Source: Actinoplanes philippinensis (GTDB lineage: Bacteria > Actinomycetota > Actinomycetes > Mycobacteriales > Micromonosporaceae). From it: a stretch of 64,000 nt of DNA. The position numbers were made by a program, and so were the translations under genes. Under the pieces are notes generated by a model. That model searched no databases. It was not told where the DNA came from and saw only the letters and a list, made by a program, of their open reading frames with translations. Where the stretch lies: the NCBI RefSeq assembly GCF_900113015.1, contig NZ_FONV01000010.1, positions 62,001 through 126,000 of the forward strand. Direction: 5' to 3'. Below are positions 8,537 to 17,304 of this stretch, piece by piece; the stretch's first letter is position 1, and every line of letters begins with the position of its first letter.

Positions 8537-11041
8537 TCAGCGACGTCCGTACACCGTGGTGCGTTCCACAGCCGGACGGCCCGCGGCGGCCGCCAGCTCC
8601 TTCAACTCCGCGACCGTCCGGGCCGAACCGTGCTCCGACCCGGCCATCCTCGAGATCGTCTCCTCCATGAGAGTGCCCCCCAGGTCATTACAACCGCCGT
8701 TGAGCATCACGCGGGTACCCTCGTCGCCGAGTTTCACCCAGGAGCACTGGATGTTGTCGATCCGGCCGTGCAGCAGCACCCGGGCCATCGCGTGCACGAC
8801 CCGGTTCTCCCTCCAGGTCGGACCGGGGCGGGCGATGCCGGCCAGGTAGATCGGCGCGTTCGTGTGGATGAACGGCAGCGCGACGAACTCGGTGAAGCCG
8901 CCCGTGACGTCCTGGATGCCGGCGAGCACCCGGAAGTGGCCCAGCCACTGGCGCGGGTGGTCGACGTGGCCGTACATCATGGTCGAACTGGAGCGGATGC
9001 CCACCTGGTGCGCGGTGGTCACCACGTCCACCCAGGTCGACGTGGGCAGCTTGCCCTTGGTCAGCACCCAGCGCACGTCGTCGTCGAGGATCTCGGCGGC
9101 GGTGCCCGGGATGGTGCCGAGGCCGGCCTCCTTCAGATCGGTCAGCCACTCCCGCAGCGACACCCCGGCCTTCGCCGAGGCGGTGACGATCTCCATCGGG
9201 GAGTACGCGTGGACGTGCATCCCGGGAACCCGCTGCTTGACCGCGCGAACCAGGTCGGCATACGCGGTGACCGGCATCTTGGGGTCGATGCCGCCCTGCA
9301 TGCACACCTCGGACGCCCCGTCCCGCCAGGCCTCCTCGGCCCGGTCGGCGACCTGCTCCACCGACAGCCGGTACGCGTCGGCGTCCTTCTCCCGCTGGGC
9401 GAACGCGCAGAACCGGCAGCCGACGTAACAGACGTTCGAGAAGTTGATGTTGCGGTTCACCACGTACGTGATGTCGTCGCCGTTGACCTGTTTCCGCAGG
9501 TCGTCGGCGATCCGGGCGAGCTCGTCGAGGGCCGGGCCGTCGGCGTTGAACAGCGCCATCGCCTTGTCCTCGTGCTGCTCCAGGAGCAGGGTGGCCGGGT
9601 CCTCCGAGGCCAGCTTGAGCGCCGCCACCACGTCGGTGGGCATGCTCGCCGGGGCGCTGCGGACGTGTGCCGCGACCTCGGCCCAGTCGCCGTAGACGTG
9701 GTCGAAGTCGGAGCGCCGGTCCTCGGTACGCCCCTCCTCGTCGATGCTCTTGAAGAGGTCGGTGCGGCCGCCGCCGAAGGCGTCGTCGGGCTCCTGCCAA
9801 GGCAGCCCCACGGGGTTCTTGTCCATCCTTGCGAGGCCGGTCTCCTCCGCCAGCGCCGCTACGTGGGTCTTGAGGCGCGGGTCCAGCCAGCCCTCGTCAC
9901 CACGACGGACATATTCCGGGTAGATGGTGAGCCGCTCCTGAAGGATGAACCCGGACTTCTCCGTCTTTTCGGCGAGAAGGTCGATCTGCGGCCACGGGCG
10001 CTCCGGATTCACGTGATCGGGTGTCACCGGGGAGACGCCGCCCCAGTCGTCGATCCCAGCCCGCAGCAGCAGCGCGAACTCGTCGTCGATCAGGTTCGGC
10101 GGGGCCTGGATGCGGGCCCGCGGGCCCATGATGATCCGGGCCACCGCCACCGTGGCGGCCAGCTCGCGCAGCTCCGCGTCGGGCATCCCGCGCATCGCCG
10201 TGTCCGGCTTGGCACGGAAATTCTGCACGATCACCTCTTGGATGTGCCCGAACTCCCGGGCCGTCCGCCGGATCGCGAAGAGCGAGTCGACCCGCTCGGT
10301 CAGATTTTCCCCGATGCCGATCAGAATGCCGGTGGTGAACGGCACACCGACCCGGCCGGCGTCGTCGAGCACCCGCAGCCGGACCGCGGGCTCCTTGTCC
10401 GGCGAGCCGTAGTGCGGCCCGCCCTTCTCCGACCAGAGCCGGGTGGCGGTGGTCTCCAGCATCATGCCCATGCTCGGCGCGACCGGCTTGAGCCGCTGCA
10501 GCTCGGCCCAGCTCATCACCCCGGGGTTGAGGTGCGGGAGCAGGCCGGTCTCCTCCAGCACGGCGATCGCGCAGGCACGCACGTAGTCGAGGGTCGAGTC
10601 ATACCCCCGCTCGTCGAGCCACTGCCGCGCCGCCGGCCACCGCTCCTCGGGCCGGTCGCCGAGGGTGAACAGCGCCTCCTTGCAACCCTGCGCCGCGCCC
10701 TGCCGCGCGATCTCCAGGACCTCGTCGCGCTCCAGGAACGGCGCCGGCAGCTTGTGCGGCACGGTGGCGAACGTGCAGTAGTGGCACCGGTCCCGGCAGA
10801 GCCGGGTCAACGGAATGAAGACCTTGCGGGAGTACGTGACGACGCCCGGCCGCCCCGCCTCGCGCAGACCCGCGTCCCGGATGCCGCCGGCGATCGCCAG
10901 CAGCTCGTCGAACTGTTCGTCACGGGCCGTGAGCAGCGCCACGGCCTCATCCACGTCGATCGCTTTACCGTCAGCGGCGCGGCGCAGTGCGCGGCGGATG
11001 CTCGCCTCGGTCGGTACGGGTTCCACGTTGACCTCTACCAC
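8537..11041 (-). CDS. fbiC: FO synthase, fused CofG-CofH
   Basis: This 834-residue protein makes 7,8-didemethyl-8-hydroxy-5-deazariboflavin (FO), the chromophore of coenzyme F420, from a flavin precursor and tyrosine. Two radical-SAM halves are fused, as usual in actinobacteria: the CofG half has CRDRCHYC (Cys82, 86, 89) and the CofH half has CYVGCRFC (Cys538, 542, 545). MQGGIDP and NGGCNDLGGTLMEE near the end are typical of CofH. GTG 11041 is the longest start; an in-frame GTG at 11026 is possible. In M. tuberculosis fbiC lies far from fbiA and fbiB, but here it is within 1.1 kb. Confidence 0.95.
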   Translation of the reverse strand: MVEVNVEPVPTEASIRRALRRAADGKAIDVDEAVALLTARDEQFDELLAIAGGIRDAGLREAGRPGVVTYSRKVFIPLTRLCRDRCHYCTFATVPHKLPAPFLERDEVLEIARQGAAQGCKEALFTLGDRPEERWPAARQWLDERGYDSTLDYVRACAIAVLEETGLLPHLNPGVMSWAELQRLKPVAPSMGMMLETTATRLWSEKGGPHYGSPDKEPAVRLRVLDDAGRVGVPFTTGILIGIGENLTERVDSLFAIRRTAREFGHIQEVIVQNFRAKPDTAMRGMPDAELRELAATVAVARIIMGPRARIQAPPNLIDDEFALLLRAGIDDWGGVSPVTPDHVNPERPWPQIDLLAEKTEKSGFILQERLTIYPEYVRRGDEGWLDPRLKTHVAALAEETGLARMDKNPVGLPWQEPDDAFGGGRTDLFKSIDEEGRTEDRRSDFDHVYGDWAEVAAHVRSAPASMPTDVVAALKLASEDPATLLLEQHEDKAMALFNADGPALDELARIADDLRKQVNGDDITYVVNRNINFSNVCYVGCRFCAFAQREKDADAYRLSVEQVADRAEEAWRDGASEVCMQGGIDPKMPVTAYADLVRAVKQRVPGMHVHAYSPMEIVTASAKAGVSLREWLTDLKEAGLGTIPGTAAEILDDDVRWVLTKGKLPTSTWVDVVTTAHQVGIRSSSTMMYGHVDHPRQWLGHFRVLAGIQDVTGGFTEFVALPFIHTNAPIYLAGIARPGPTWRENRVVHAMARVLLHGRIDNIQCSWVKLGDEGTRVMLNGGCNDLGGTLMEETISRMAGSEHGSARTVAELKELAAAAGRPAVERTTVYGRR

Positions 11042-11086
11042 GCAAAGCAGCCTAGGCCGGAATCGTTTCGCCTGCCGCTACCCGCA

Positions 11087-11124
11087 CGGGCCCGGAGCGT
11101 GTCATGGAACACCATCCGGGCCCG
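11087..11124. terminator. Hairpin between the membrane gene and fbiC
   Basis: CGGGCCCGGA and TCCGGGCCCG form a perfect 10-bp stem with an 18-base loop. It lies downstream of the 11138-12025 gene stop and upstream of fbiC on the same strand. It suggests that the two genes are separate transcripts and that fbiC has its own promoter in the 45 bases before its start. Confidence 0.55.
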
Positions 11125-11137
11125 CGAGGCCGGTCGG

Positions 11138-12025
11138 TCACTGGCGGGGCGGGTCCTGCGCGGCCGGGCCGAAGCCGGGACGCTCGTCGGGCAGCACCTC
11201 GGTGCGGTCCGAGGCCGGCGGGGCCGACGGGACCGGCGGGACATGCGGCGGAGCCGACGGGACCGGCGGGACATGCGGCGGCACCGGCTGGGTGGGCTCG
11301 GCGTAGGGCGCCTGCGGCACGGGCGGCGGCGGAGGGGCCGCGGCGCCCCAGGCGGGCGGCGGGACGGCCGGGTACTGCCCGTAGGGCGCGGGCGGGACGC
11401 TGAACGGCTGCGTGGCGACCGGCGGCGGCGTCGGCGTGCCCGGCGGCATCGGGCCGGGCATGGCGGCGCCGTAGGGCGGCTGCTGGCCGTAGCCGGGCGG
11501 CGGGCCGTACTGCTGGGGCTGGTAGGGCTGGCCGTAGACACCCGGCTGCGGTTTCACCGTCGGGTAGTAGCCGAGCCAGACCTGAAGCAACGCATACCCC
11601 GCCACCCCGAGCACCGCGAGCCACGCGACCCGGACGAGCAGCGCGTTGAAGGCCGCCCCGGCGTCCTGGGCGGCGATCCCGCTCACCCCGAAGAGCAGCC
11701 CGAAGATCACCCCGAAGAAGGACGCCACCGCGTACTCCCCGAGGGCGAGCATGGTGATCAGCCGCGCCTTCGGGTGGACCGGCTTGACACCCAGCGCCAG
11801 CATCACGGCGGCGAGCGGGAAGAAGATCGTCTCGACGTTGACGAACGACCCGAAGCTGTATCGCGTCTGCACGGTGAAGTCGCCGCGGAACAGCTCGAAA
11901 ACGGCCACCAGCAGGAACACCGCCGGCGCCGCGATCAGAGCGTAGGCGGCGAGGTCACGCAGGGGGCGCAGATACTGCCCGATGGTCTTCTCGGCGGCCG
12001 GATCCGGCTGCGGTGGTGTCGTCAC
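11138..12025 (-). CDS. Membrane protein with proline-rich cytoplasmic tail
   Basis: From GTG 12025 (GGGAGC upstream) the product is 295 residues. About four membrane helices are visible: LAAYALIAAPAVFLLVAVF, the FFPLAAVMLALGV region, the GEYAVASFFGVIFGLLFGV region and LLVRVAWLAVLGVAGYALL. The second half is a Pro/Tyr/Gly/Gln-rich tail (YGPPPGYGQQPPYG) ending with repeated HVPPVPSAPP units. No enzymatic motif is recognised. The tail resembles those of actinobacterial membrane proteins that scaffold other proteins (inference). It is divergent from fbiA with a 92-base shared promoter region. Confidence 0.72.
   Translation of the reverse strand: MTTPPQPDPAAEKTIGQYLRPLRDLAAYALIAAPAVFLLVAVFELFRGDFTVQTRYSFGSFVNVETIFFPLAAVMLALGVKPVHPKARLITMLALGEYAVASFFGVIFGLLFGVSGIAAQDAGAAFNALLVRVAWLAVLGVAGYALLQVWLGYYPTVKPQPGVYGQPYQPQQYGPPPGYGQQPPYGAAMPGPMPPGTPTPPPVATQPFSVPPAPYGQYPAVPPPAWGAAAPPPPPVPQAPYAEPTQPVPPHVPPVPSAPPHVPPVPSAPPASDRTEVLPDERPGFGPAAQDPPRQ
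11223..11282. repeat. 30-bp direct repeat, two copies
   Basis: Two adjacent 30-base units starting at 11223 and 11253 differ only at the last base. They encode the duplicated HVPPVPSAPP segment in the tail of the membrane protein, so the repeat is an in-frame 10-codon tandem duplication. Confidence 0.85.
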
Positions 12026-12117
12026 GGTTGCTCCCGGTGCGGTTGATCGAGGTCGGCACAGAGTAAACCGATACCCGGCAACCAAGGGGACGGCGCGGGT
12101 GCGGGAGGATGGGACTC

Positions 12118-13068
12118 ATGCGGATCGTGGTCCTGACCGGGGGCATCGGCGGTGCCCGTTTCCTTCTCGGCGTTCGTGCGTATGCCAGAGCCGTCGGCGC
12201 CGAGGTCACGGCGGTCGTCAATGTCGGCGACGACGTGCGCATGCACGGCCTCCAGATCTGTCCCGACCTGGACTCCGTCATGTACACGCTGGGCGCCGCC
12301 GCCGACCCCGAGCGCGGCTGGGGCCGGGTCGGCGAGACCTGGGTGGTCAAGGAGGAGCTGGCGAAGTATGGGGTGGAGCCGTCCTGGTTCGGGCTCGGTG
12401 ACAAGGACACCGCCACCCACCTGGTGCGCACCACCATGCTGACCGCTGGTTATCCGCTCTCCGCGGTCACCGCGGCCCTCTGCGAGCGCTGGCAGCCCGG
12501 CATCACCCTGCTCCCGGCGAGCGACGACCGCCTGGAGACGCACGTGGTGGTGGACATCGACGGCGAGCGCAAGGCGATCCACTTCCAGGAGTGGTGGGTG
12601 CGTTACCGGGGTGACGTGCCGACGCACAACTTCGTCTTCCGCGGGGCCGACGTGGCGAAACCGGGCGCCGGTGTGCTGGACGCGATCGCCGCGGCCGACG
12701 TGATCCTCGTCGCTCCCAGCAATCCGGTGGTGAGCATCGCCCCGATCCTGGCCGTACCCGCGCTCAAGGACGCGGTGGCACACGGTCCGGCGCCGGTGGT
12801 GGGCGTGTCGCCGATCATCGGGGGCGCCCCGGTCCGCGGGATGGCCGACAAGTGCCTGGCCACGCTCGAGGTCGAGGTGAGCGCGGCCGGTGTCGGGCGG
12901 ATGTACGGTCCACGCGCCGAGGGCGGCCTGCTCGACGGCTGGCTGGTCGACACCTCCGACGAGGGCGCCGAGGTGCCCGGTGTGCGGACCCGTGCGGTGC
13001 CGCTGTGGATGCGCGACGAGGACGCCACCGCCGCGATGGTCGCCGCCGCGATGGAGCTGGCCCGATGA
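12118..13068 (+). CDS. fbiA: 2-phospho-L-lactate (phosphoenolpyruvate) transferase CofD
   Basis: The 316-residue CofD/FbiA protein begins MRIVVLTGGIGGARFLLGV, the nucleotide-binding start of the family. It continues with VNVGDD, WFGLGDKDTATHL, then ILVAPSNPVVSI and a GVSPIIGG segment. It transfers the phospho-enolpyruvyl or phospholactyl group to FO to give (dehydro-)F420-0. ATG 12118 is chosen because GGGAGG lies 9 bases upstream; ATG 12109 abuts that site. Its stop overlaps the fbiB start as ATGA. Confidence 0.94.
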   Translation: MRIVVLTGGIGGARFLLGVRAYARAVGAEVTAVVNVGDDVRMHGLQICPDLDSVMYTLGAAADPERGWGRVGETWVVKEELAKYGVEPSWFGLGDKDTATHLVRTTMLTAGYPLSAVTAALCERWQPGITLLPASDDRLETHVVVDIDGERKAIHFQEWWVRYRGDVPTHNFVFRGADVAKPGAGVLDAIAAADVILVAPSNPVVSIAPILAVPALKDAVAHGPAPVVGVSPIIGGAPVRGMADKCLATLEVEVSAAGVGRMYGPRAEGGLLDGWLVDTSDEGAEVPGVRTRAVPLWMRDEDATAAMVAAAMELAR

Positions 13069-14264
13069 CCGGGAGCCCGGCCGGCACGGCTCCCGTCGGC
13101 GGCGCCCCCGCCGACGGTCTGCAGATCCTGCCGGTCCGCGGGATCGGCGACGTCACGGCGGGCGACGACCTGGCGCGGCTGATCGTGAGCGCCGCACCGT
13201 GGATCCTCGACGGCGACGTGCTCGTGGTGACCAGCAAGATCGTGTCGAAGGCGGAGGGCCGCCTGGTCGAGGTCCCGGCGGACGGGCCGGAGCGCGAGGA
13301 GGCCCGGCAGCGGGCGCTCGACGGCGAGACCGCCCGGGTGGTGGCCCGCCGCGGCCCCACCTCGATCGTGCAGACCCACCACGGTTTCGTGATGGCGGCC
13401 GCCGGCATCGACGCGTCGAACGTGGACAAGACCCATCTCGTGCTGCTGCCGGAGGACCCGGACGCGTCGGCCCGCCGGTTGCGCGCCGATCTGCTGGCCC
13501 GCGGGCTCGACGTGGTGATCGTCGTCTCGGACACCATGGGGCGGGCCTGGCGCAACGGCTTGACCGACGTGGCTCTGGGCGCCGCCGGGATCGAGGCGCT
13601 CCTCGATCATCGTGGTCAGGTGGATCCCTACGGCAACGAGCTGTCCCTGACCCAGATGGCCGTGGTCGACGAGCTGGCGGCCGCGGCCGAGCTGGTCAAG
13701 GGCAAGTGCGACCGGGTGCCGGTGGCGGTGGTGCGGGGCTATCCCCGCTCCGGCGAGGGCTCCGGCGCGGCGGTGCTGATCCGGGACGCGGAGAGCGACA
13801 TGTTCAGCCTCGGCACCGCCGAGGCCCGTGCCGACGGGCTCCGGGCAGCCGCGACCCTGGCCGACCGGGCGACCCTGGCCCACACCGCCACCGCCTCCGT
13901 GGCTCCGGCTCCGCCATCGGGCGCCGCCATCGCCGCCGGGAGTCCGGCCCTGTCACCGGGCACCGCCGCCGCTCCGGACCGGACCGCCACGGTGGCGCGG
14001 GCGTTCGCCGCCGTCGAGACGCTGATCACCGCCCGGGTCGACCGGCAGCCGGGCGGTGTCCGGCTGATGCCGAGTGCTGGTGGGGCGTCCGAGCTGATCC
14101 GCGTCGGCACCGAGGCACATCGGCTGCGCGCCGCCCTCGCCGCCGAGGGCATCGAGACCACCGCCGTCATCGACGACGAGGGTGTCACCCTGACCTACCG
14201 ATCGTCGGCCGGCGAAGGCCGGGTCCACGACGGCGGAGCCGAGACCACCGGAGCAACCCGATGA
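13065..14264 (+). CDS. fbiB: F420-0:gamma-L-glutamate ligase without nitroreductase domain
   Basis: The start ATG overlaps the fbiA stop. Residues about 20-255 are a CofE-type ligase: LQILPVRGIGDV, VLVVTSKIVSKAEGR, the TSIVQTHHGFV segment, VVSDTMGRAWRNGLTDVALG and SGAAVLIRDAESDMFSLG. It adds glutamates to F420-0. The remaining 140 residues are an Ala/Pro-rich linker and a short unrecognised end. They do not resemble the FMN-binding nitroreductase domain that forms the C-terminal half of mycobacterial FbiB (about 450 residues; 399 here). Reduction of dehydro-F420-0 would then need a separate protein. Confidence 0.9.
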   Translation: MTGSPAGTAPVGGAPADGLQILPVRGIGDVTAGDDLARLIVSAAPWILDGDVLVVTSKIVSKAEGRLVEVPADGPEREEARQRALDGETARVVARRGPTSIVQTHHGFVMAAAGIDASNVDKTHLVLLPEDPDASARRLRADLLARGLDVVIVVSDTMGRAWRNGLTDVALGAAGIEALLDHRGQVDPYGNELSLTQMAVVDELAAAAELVKGKCDRVPVAVVRGYPRSGEGSGAAVLIRDAESDMFSLGTAEARADGLRAAATLADRATLAHTATASVAPAPPSGAAIAAGSPALSPGTAAAPDRTATVARAFAAVETLITARVDRQPGGVRLMPSAGGASELIRVGTEAHRLRAALAAEGIETTAVIDDEGVTLTYRSSAGEGRVHDGGAETTGATR

Positions 14265-14830
14265 CCGCGCTGTACGAGAACACCGTCGACGTCCTCAGCA
14301 GCTGGGCCGCCACCTCGGACGACGCCGAGCTGGCCCGCAAGCGCACCCTGGACCTGCTGGCCGACGGCCCGGTGGCGATGACCCGGGCGCACCGGCTCGG
14401 CCATGTGACGGCCAGCGCCCTGATCGTCGGTGACGACAGCCGGGTCCTGCTCTGCCTGCACGGGCGGCTCGGGCTGTGGATGCAGCTGGGTGGGCACTGC
14501 GAGGAGGGCGACCCGACACTGGCCGCGGCCGCCTTCCGCGAGGCGACCGAGGAGTCCGGCATCACCGGCCTGATCCTCGACCCCACACCGATCGACATCG
14601 ACATCCACGACGTGCGGTGCGGCCCGCGCGACGGCGCCCCGGCCGAGCCGTCGGTGCACTACGACGTGCGGTTCCTGCTGCGGGCCCCGGCCGGCAGCGT
14701 GGAGCGGATCAGCGAGGAGTCGTCGGACCTGCGCTGGTTCACGGCGGACGCGCTGCCGTCGCCGCTGGCGTCCGGAACGGTCCAGCAGATCGCTCCGGCC
14801 CTGGCCAGAGTGACCGGGGCCGGAGCGTGA
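14261..14830 (+). CDS. NUDIX hydrolase
   Basis: This 189-residue protein starts with ATGA overlapping the fbiB stop, making fbiA-fbiB-NUDIX a tightly coupled operon. The Nudix box GGHCEEGD, then AAFREATEESGI, is intact with its glutamates. The substrate cannot be deduced. Its constant position after fbiB in related actinomycetes suggests a housecleaning or F420-linked role, but that is inference. The stop is only 4 bases from the convergent manC stop. Confidence 0.88.
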   Translation: MTALYENTVDVLSSWAATSDDAELARKRTLDLLADGPVAMTRAHRLGHVTASALIVGDDSRVLLCLHGRLGLWMQLGGHCEEGDPTLAAAAFREATEESGITGLILDPTPIDIDIHDVRCGPRDGAPAEPSVHYDVRFLLRAPAGSVERISEESSDLRWFTADALPSPLASGTVQQIAPALARVTGAGA

Positions 14831-14834
14831 CGGC

Positions 14835-15953
14835 TCAGATGTAACCGTGCTGGCCCAGCTCCTTGAGGTGGTCGACCAGCTGCTTGACCTCCTGGGCACG
14901 CTCGCGCGGGCAGACCAGGACGGCGTCCGGAGTGTCGACGATGACCAGGTCGCGCACACCCATGGCGGCGACCAGACGGCCGGATGACGGGACGACCACC
15001 AGACCCTCGGTCTCGCGCAGCAGCACGGTGGGCCGCTCGGCGCCGGTGTCGTGGCCGACGACCACGTTGCCGGACTGGTCGGCGGTGAGCACCTCGCCGA
15101 GGGTGTGGAAGTCGCCGACGTCGTTCCACCCGAAGTCGCCGGGCACGGTGCCGACCCGGCCGACCGCGGCCGCGCCCTCCATCACCGCGTAGTCGACGGA
15201 GATCTTCGGCAGCGTCGGCCAGACGTCACCCATGACCTCCTCCTGGTCGGCGGTGCCCCACGCGGAGGCGATCCGGCTGACCCCGGCGGCGAGCTGCGGC
15301 TGCTGACGGTGCAGCTCGGCCAGGAAGGCGTCCACCCGCCAGACGAACATCCCCGCGTTCCACAGGTAGTTGCCCGACTTCACGTAGCTCTCGGCCACGT
15401 CGTAGGTCGGCTTCTCCTTGAACTCCTCCACCTTCACCAGCGGGCCGTCACCGACCGCGGCGCCGCACTGGAGGTAGCCGTATCCCGTCTCGGGCCTGGT
15501 CGGGGTGATGCCGAGGGTCATCAGCAGTCCCTGGCTCGCGCCCGTCATCGCGTGCCGGATCACGGCGGCGAACGCCTCCTTGTCGGCGATCAGGTGATCG
15601 GACGCGAAGGAGCCCATGATCGCCTCCGGATCACGCCGGGCGATCACCGCGGCCGCCAGCGCGATCGCCGCGCACGAGTCCCGCGGCGACGGTTCGATCA
15701 GCACGTTCTCCTCGGGCATCGCGGCGAGCTGCCGGGACACCGCGGCGGCGTGGGCCACACCGGTCACCACGAACACCCGGTCGGGGGATGCAAGAGTGTC
15801 CAGCCGGTCCACCGTGGCCTGCAGAAGGGAGGCTTCGGTGCCGGTCAACGGGTGCAGGAACTTGGGATGACCGGCGCGGGACAGTGGCCAGAGACGGGTT
15901 CCGGTGCCCCCGGCAAGAACCACTCCGTACAACACGGCCTGTTCGTCGCTCAT
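14835..15953 (-). CDS. manC: Mannose-1-phosphate guanylyltransferase
   Basis: From ATG 15953 the protein is 372 residues. It has the nucleotidyltransferase motif VVLAGGTGTRLWPLSR at the N-terminus, a later FKEKPTYDVAESY sugar-binding segment and NYLWNAGMFVWR. It makes GDP-mannose from mannose 1-phosphate and GTP, directly following ManB in the pathway. Its length is that of the single-domain actinobacterial enzymes, without a fused isomerase domain. A TTG at 15986 would extend it into the end of the glycosyltransferase gene, so translational coupling with that gene is possible. Confidence 0.93.
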   Translation of the reverse strand: MSDEQAVLYGVVLAGGTGTRLWPLSRAGHPKFLHPLTGTEASLLQATVDRLDTLASPDRVFVVTGVAHAAAVSRQLAAMPEENVLIEPSPRDSCAAIALAAAVIARRDPEAIMGSFASDHLIADKEAFAAVIRHAMTGASQGLLMTLGITPTRPETGYGYLQCGAAVGDGPLVKVEEFKEKPTYDVAESYVKSGNYLWNAGMFVWRVDAFLAELHRQQPQLAAGVSRIASAWGTADQEEVMGDVWPTLPKISVDYAVMEGAAAVGRVGTVPGDFGWNDVGDFHTLGEVLTADQSGNVVVGHDTGAERPTVLLRETEGLVVVPSSGRLVAAMGVRDLVIVDTPDAVLVCPRERAQEVKQLVDHLKELGQHGYI

Positions 15954-15975
15954 GCGCGGAAAGTTTAGTTGATGA

Positions 15976-17121
15976 TCAAGACGCAACCCGATTCCACGTT
16001 GTTACATGTACCTCCGCGCTGGACTCCCAGGTGAACTCTTTCGCCCGATCGAAGCCGGCCTTGGCGAGTGTGCGGCGGCGATCCTCGTCGTGCAGCAGGT
16101 CAGCGAGGTCCTCGGCGATCCGCTCGGGCGTCTCGGTCGTGTAGGCGACAGCGTCACCCCCGACCTCCGGCAGGGACAGGCGCGGCGTGGTGAGCACCGG
16201 GGTGCCGCAGGCCATCGCCTCCAGGATCGGCAGGCCGAAACCCTCACCGAAGGACGGGTAGCAGGCGACCAGGGCGCCGCCGAGGAAACCGGGCAGGTCC
16301 GCATAGCGCAGATAGCCTGGTCGCAGCAGGCGCAGGTGGGGCGGGACCTCGGCGACCGCGCGGTCGATGTCGTCGTCGTGCCCCTGGCCACCGGCGATCA
16401 CCAGGGCCGGCGGGCGGGGCCAGTCGGCGACCGCCCGGGCCCAGCCACGGATCAGGTTGGGCACGTTCTTCCGCGGCTCCTTGGCGCCGAGGAACGCCAC
16501 GTAGCCGGAGTCGCCCAGGCCGAGCCGCGCCCGGACCCGGGCCTTCTCGTCCTCCGCCGGGGCGTGGAAGGCCAAGTGGTCGACCCCGTGATACGACACG
16601 TCGATCTTGGTCGGGTCGGCGTCGAGGAGACGGATCAGCTCGTCGCGGGTGGCCTTGCTCGGCACGATCACCCGGGCGGCCCGGCGCAGCGAGGTCTTGA
16701 TGGCGCTGCGGAAGAAGGTCCGCTTGGTGTTGTCGTAGTGCTCCGGCTCGGTGAAGAAGGTCGCATCGTGCACGGTGACCGTCACCGGACATCCCACCCG
16801 AAGCGGGCAGGTGTAGAACGGCGAGTGCAGCACGTCCGCCCCGACCTGCTGCGCGAGCAGCGGCAACCCGGTCTGCTCCCAGGCCAGCCGGGCGGGCCGG
16901 TGAACGATCGCCGCCGGGCCGGGGATCACCTCGGCCCCCGGCAGCATGCGGCGGTAACGCTCCGCATCCGATCGTTGGGACACGACGGCGAGCTCGACGC
17001 GGCCGGGGCTCTGCTGCCCCAGGGCTCCGAGCAGCCCGTCGACGTATCTGCCGACACCGCCTCGGTCGGCGGGGACGCTGGTGGCGTCGACGAGCACTCG
17101 CGGGGGGCGACCGGGGGTCAC
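15976..17121 (-). CDS. GT4-family glycosyltransferase
   Basis: From GTG 17121 (AAGGAGAT upstream) the protein is 381 residues with a GT-B fold. The N-terminal domain has VLVDATSVPADRGGVGRYV. The C-terminal nucleotide-sugar domain has FLGAKEPRKNVPNLI and the E-x7-E motif GEGFGLPILEAMACGTPV. It sits directly upstream of manC on the same strand and may use the GDP-mannose it supplies, but neither donor nor acceptor is proven. The longer frame to 17241 lacks a ribosome binding site. Confidence 0.87.
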   Translation of the reverse strand: MTPGRPPRVLVDATSVPADRGGVGRYVDGLLGALGQQSPGRVELAVVSQRSDAERYRRMLPGAEVIPGPAAIVHRPARLAWEQTGLPLLAQQVGADVLHSPFYTCPLRVGCPVTVTVHDATFFTEPEHYDNTKRTFFRSAIKTSLRRAARVIVPSKATRDELIRLLDADPTKIDVSYHGVDHLAFHAPAEDEKARVRARLGLGDSGYVAFLGAKEPRKNVPNLIRGWARAVADWPRPPALVIAGGQGHDDDIDRAVAEVPPHLRLLRPGYLRYADLPGFLGGALVACYPSFGEGFGLPILEAMACGTPVLTTPRLSLPEVGGDAVAYTTETPERIAEDLADLLHDEDRRRTLAKAGFDRAKEFTWESSAEVHVTTWNRVAS

Positions 17122-17304
17122 GAGGCATCTCCTTGGCAGCTCTGACGTACCGATGCGATGGTTCCGCCTACCTGTACGGCAGTGGGACCACCGACGGTTC
17201 GAGGGTACGCCGGGAAGGCTTCGGGCAGGTGTCCGCGACACTGCCGATCGTTGGGGCCCTTTGTGAGGCCATCACTGTGCGTGATCCGCCTACGCTGTAA
17301 AGCG

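Noticed and set aside
8630..12046. An 1138-codon plus-strand frame opposite fbiC and the adjacent membrane gene.
   Set aside because: It is antisense to fbiC, whose two radical-SAM sites are unmistakable. The translation is Arg/Val/Gly-rich with no family features.
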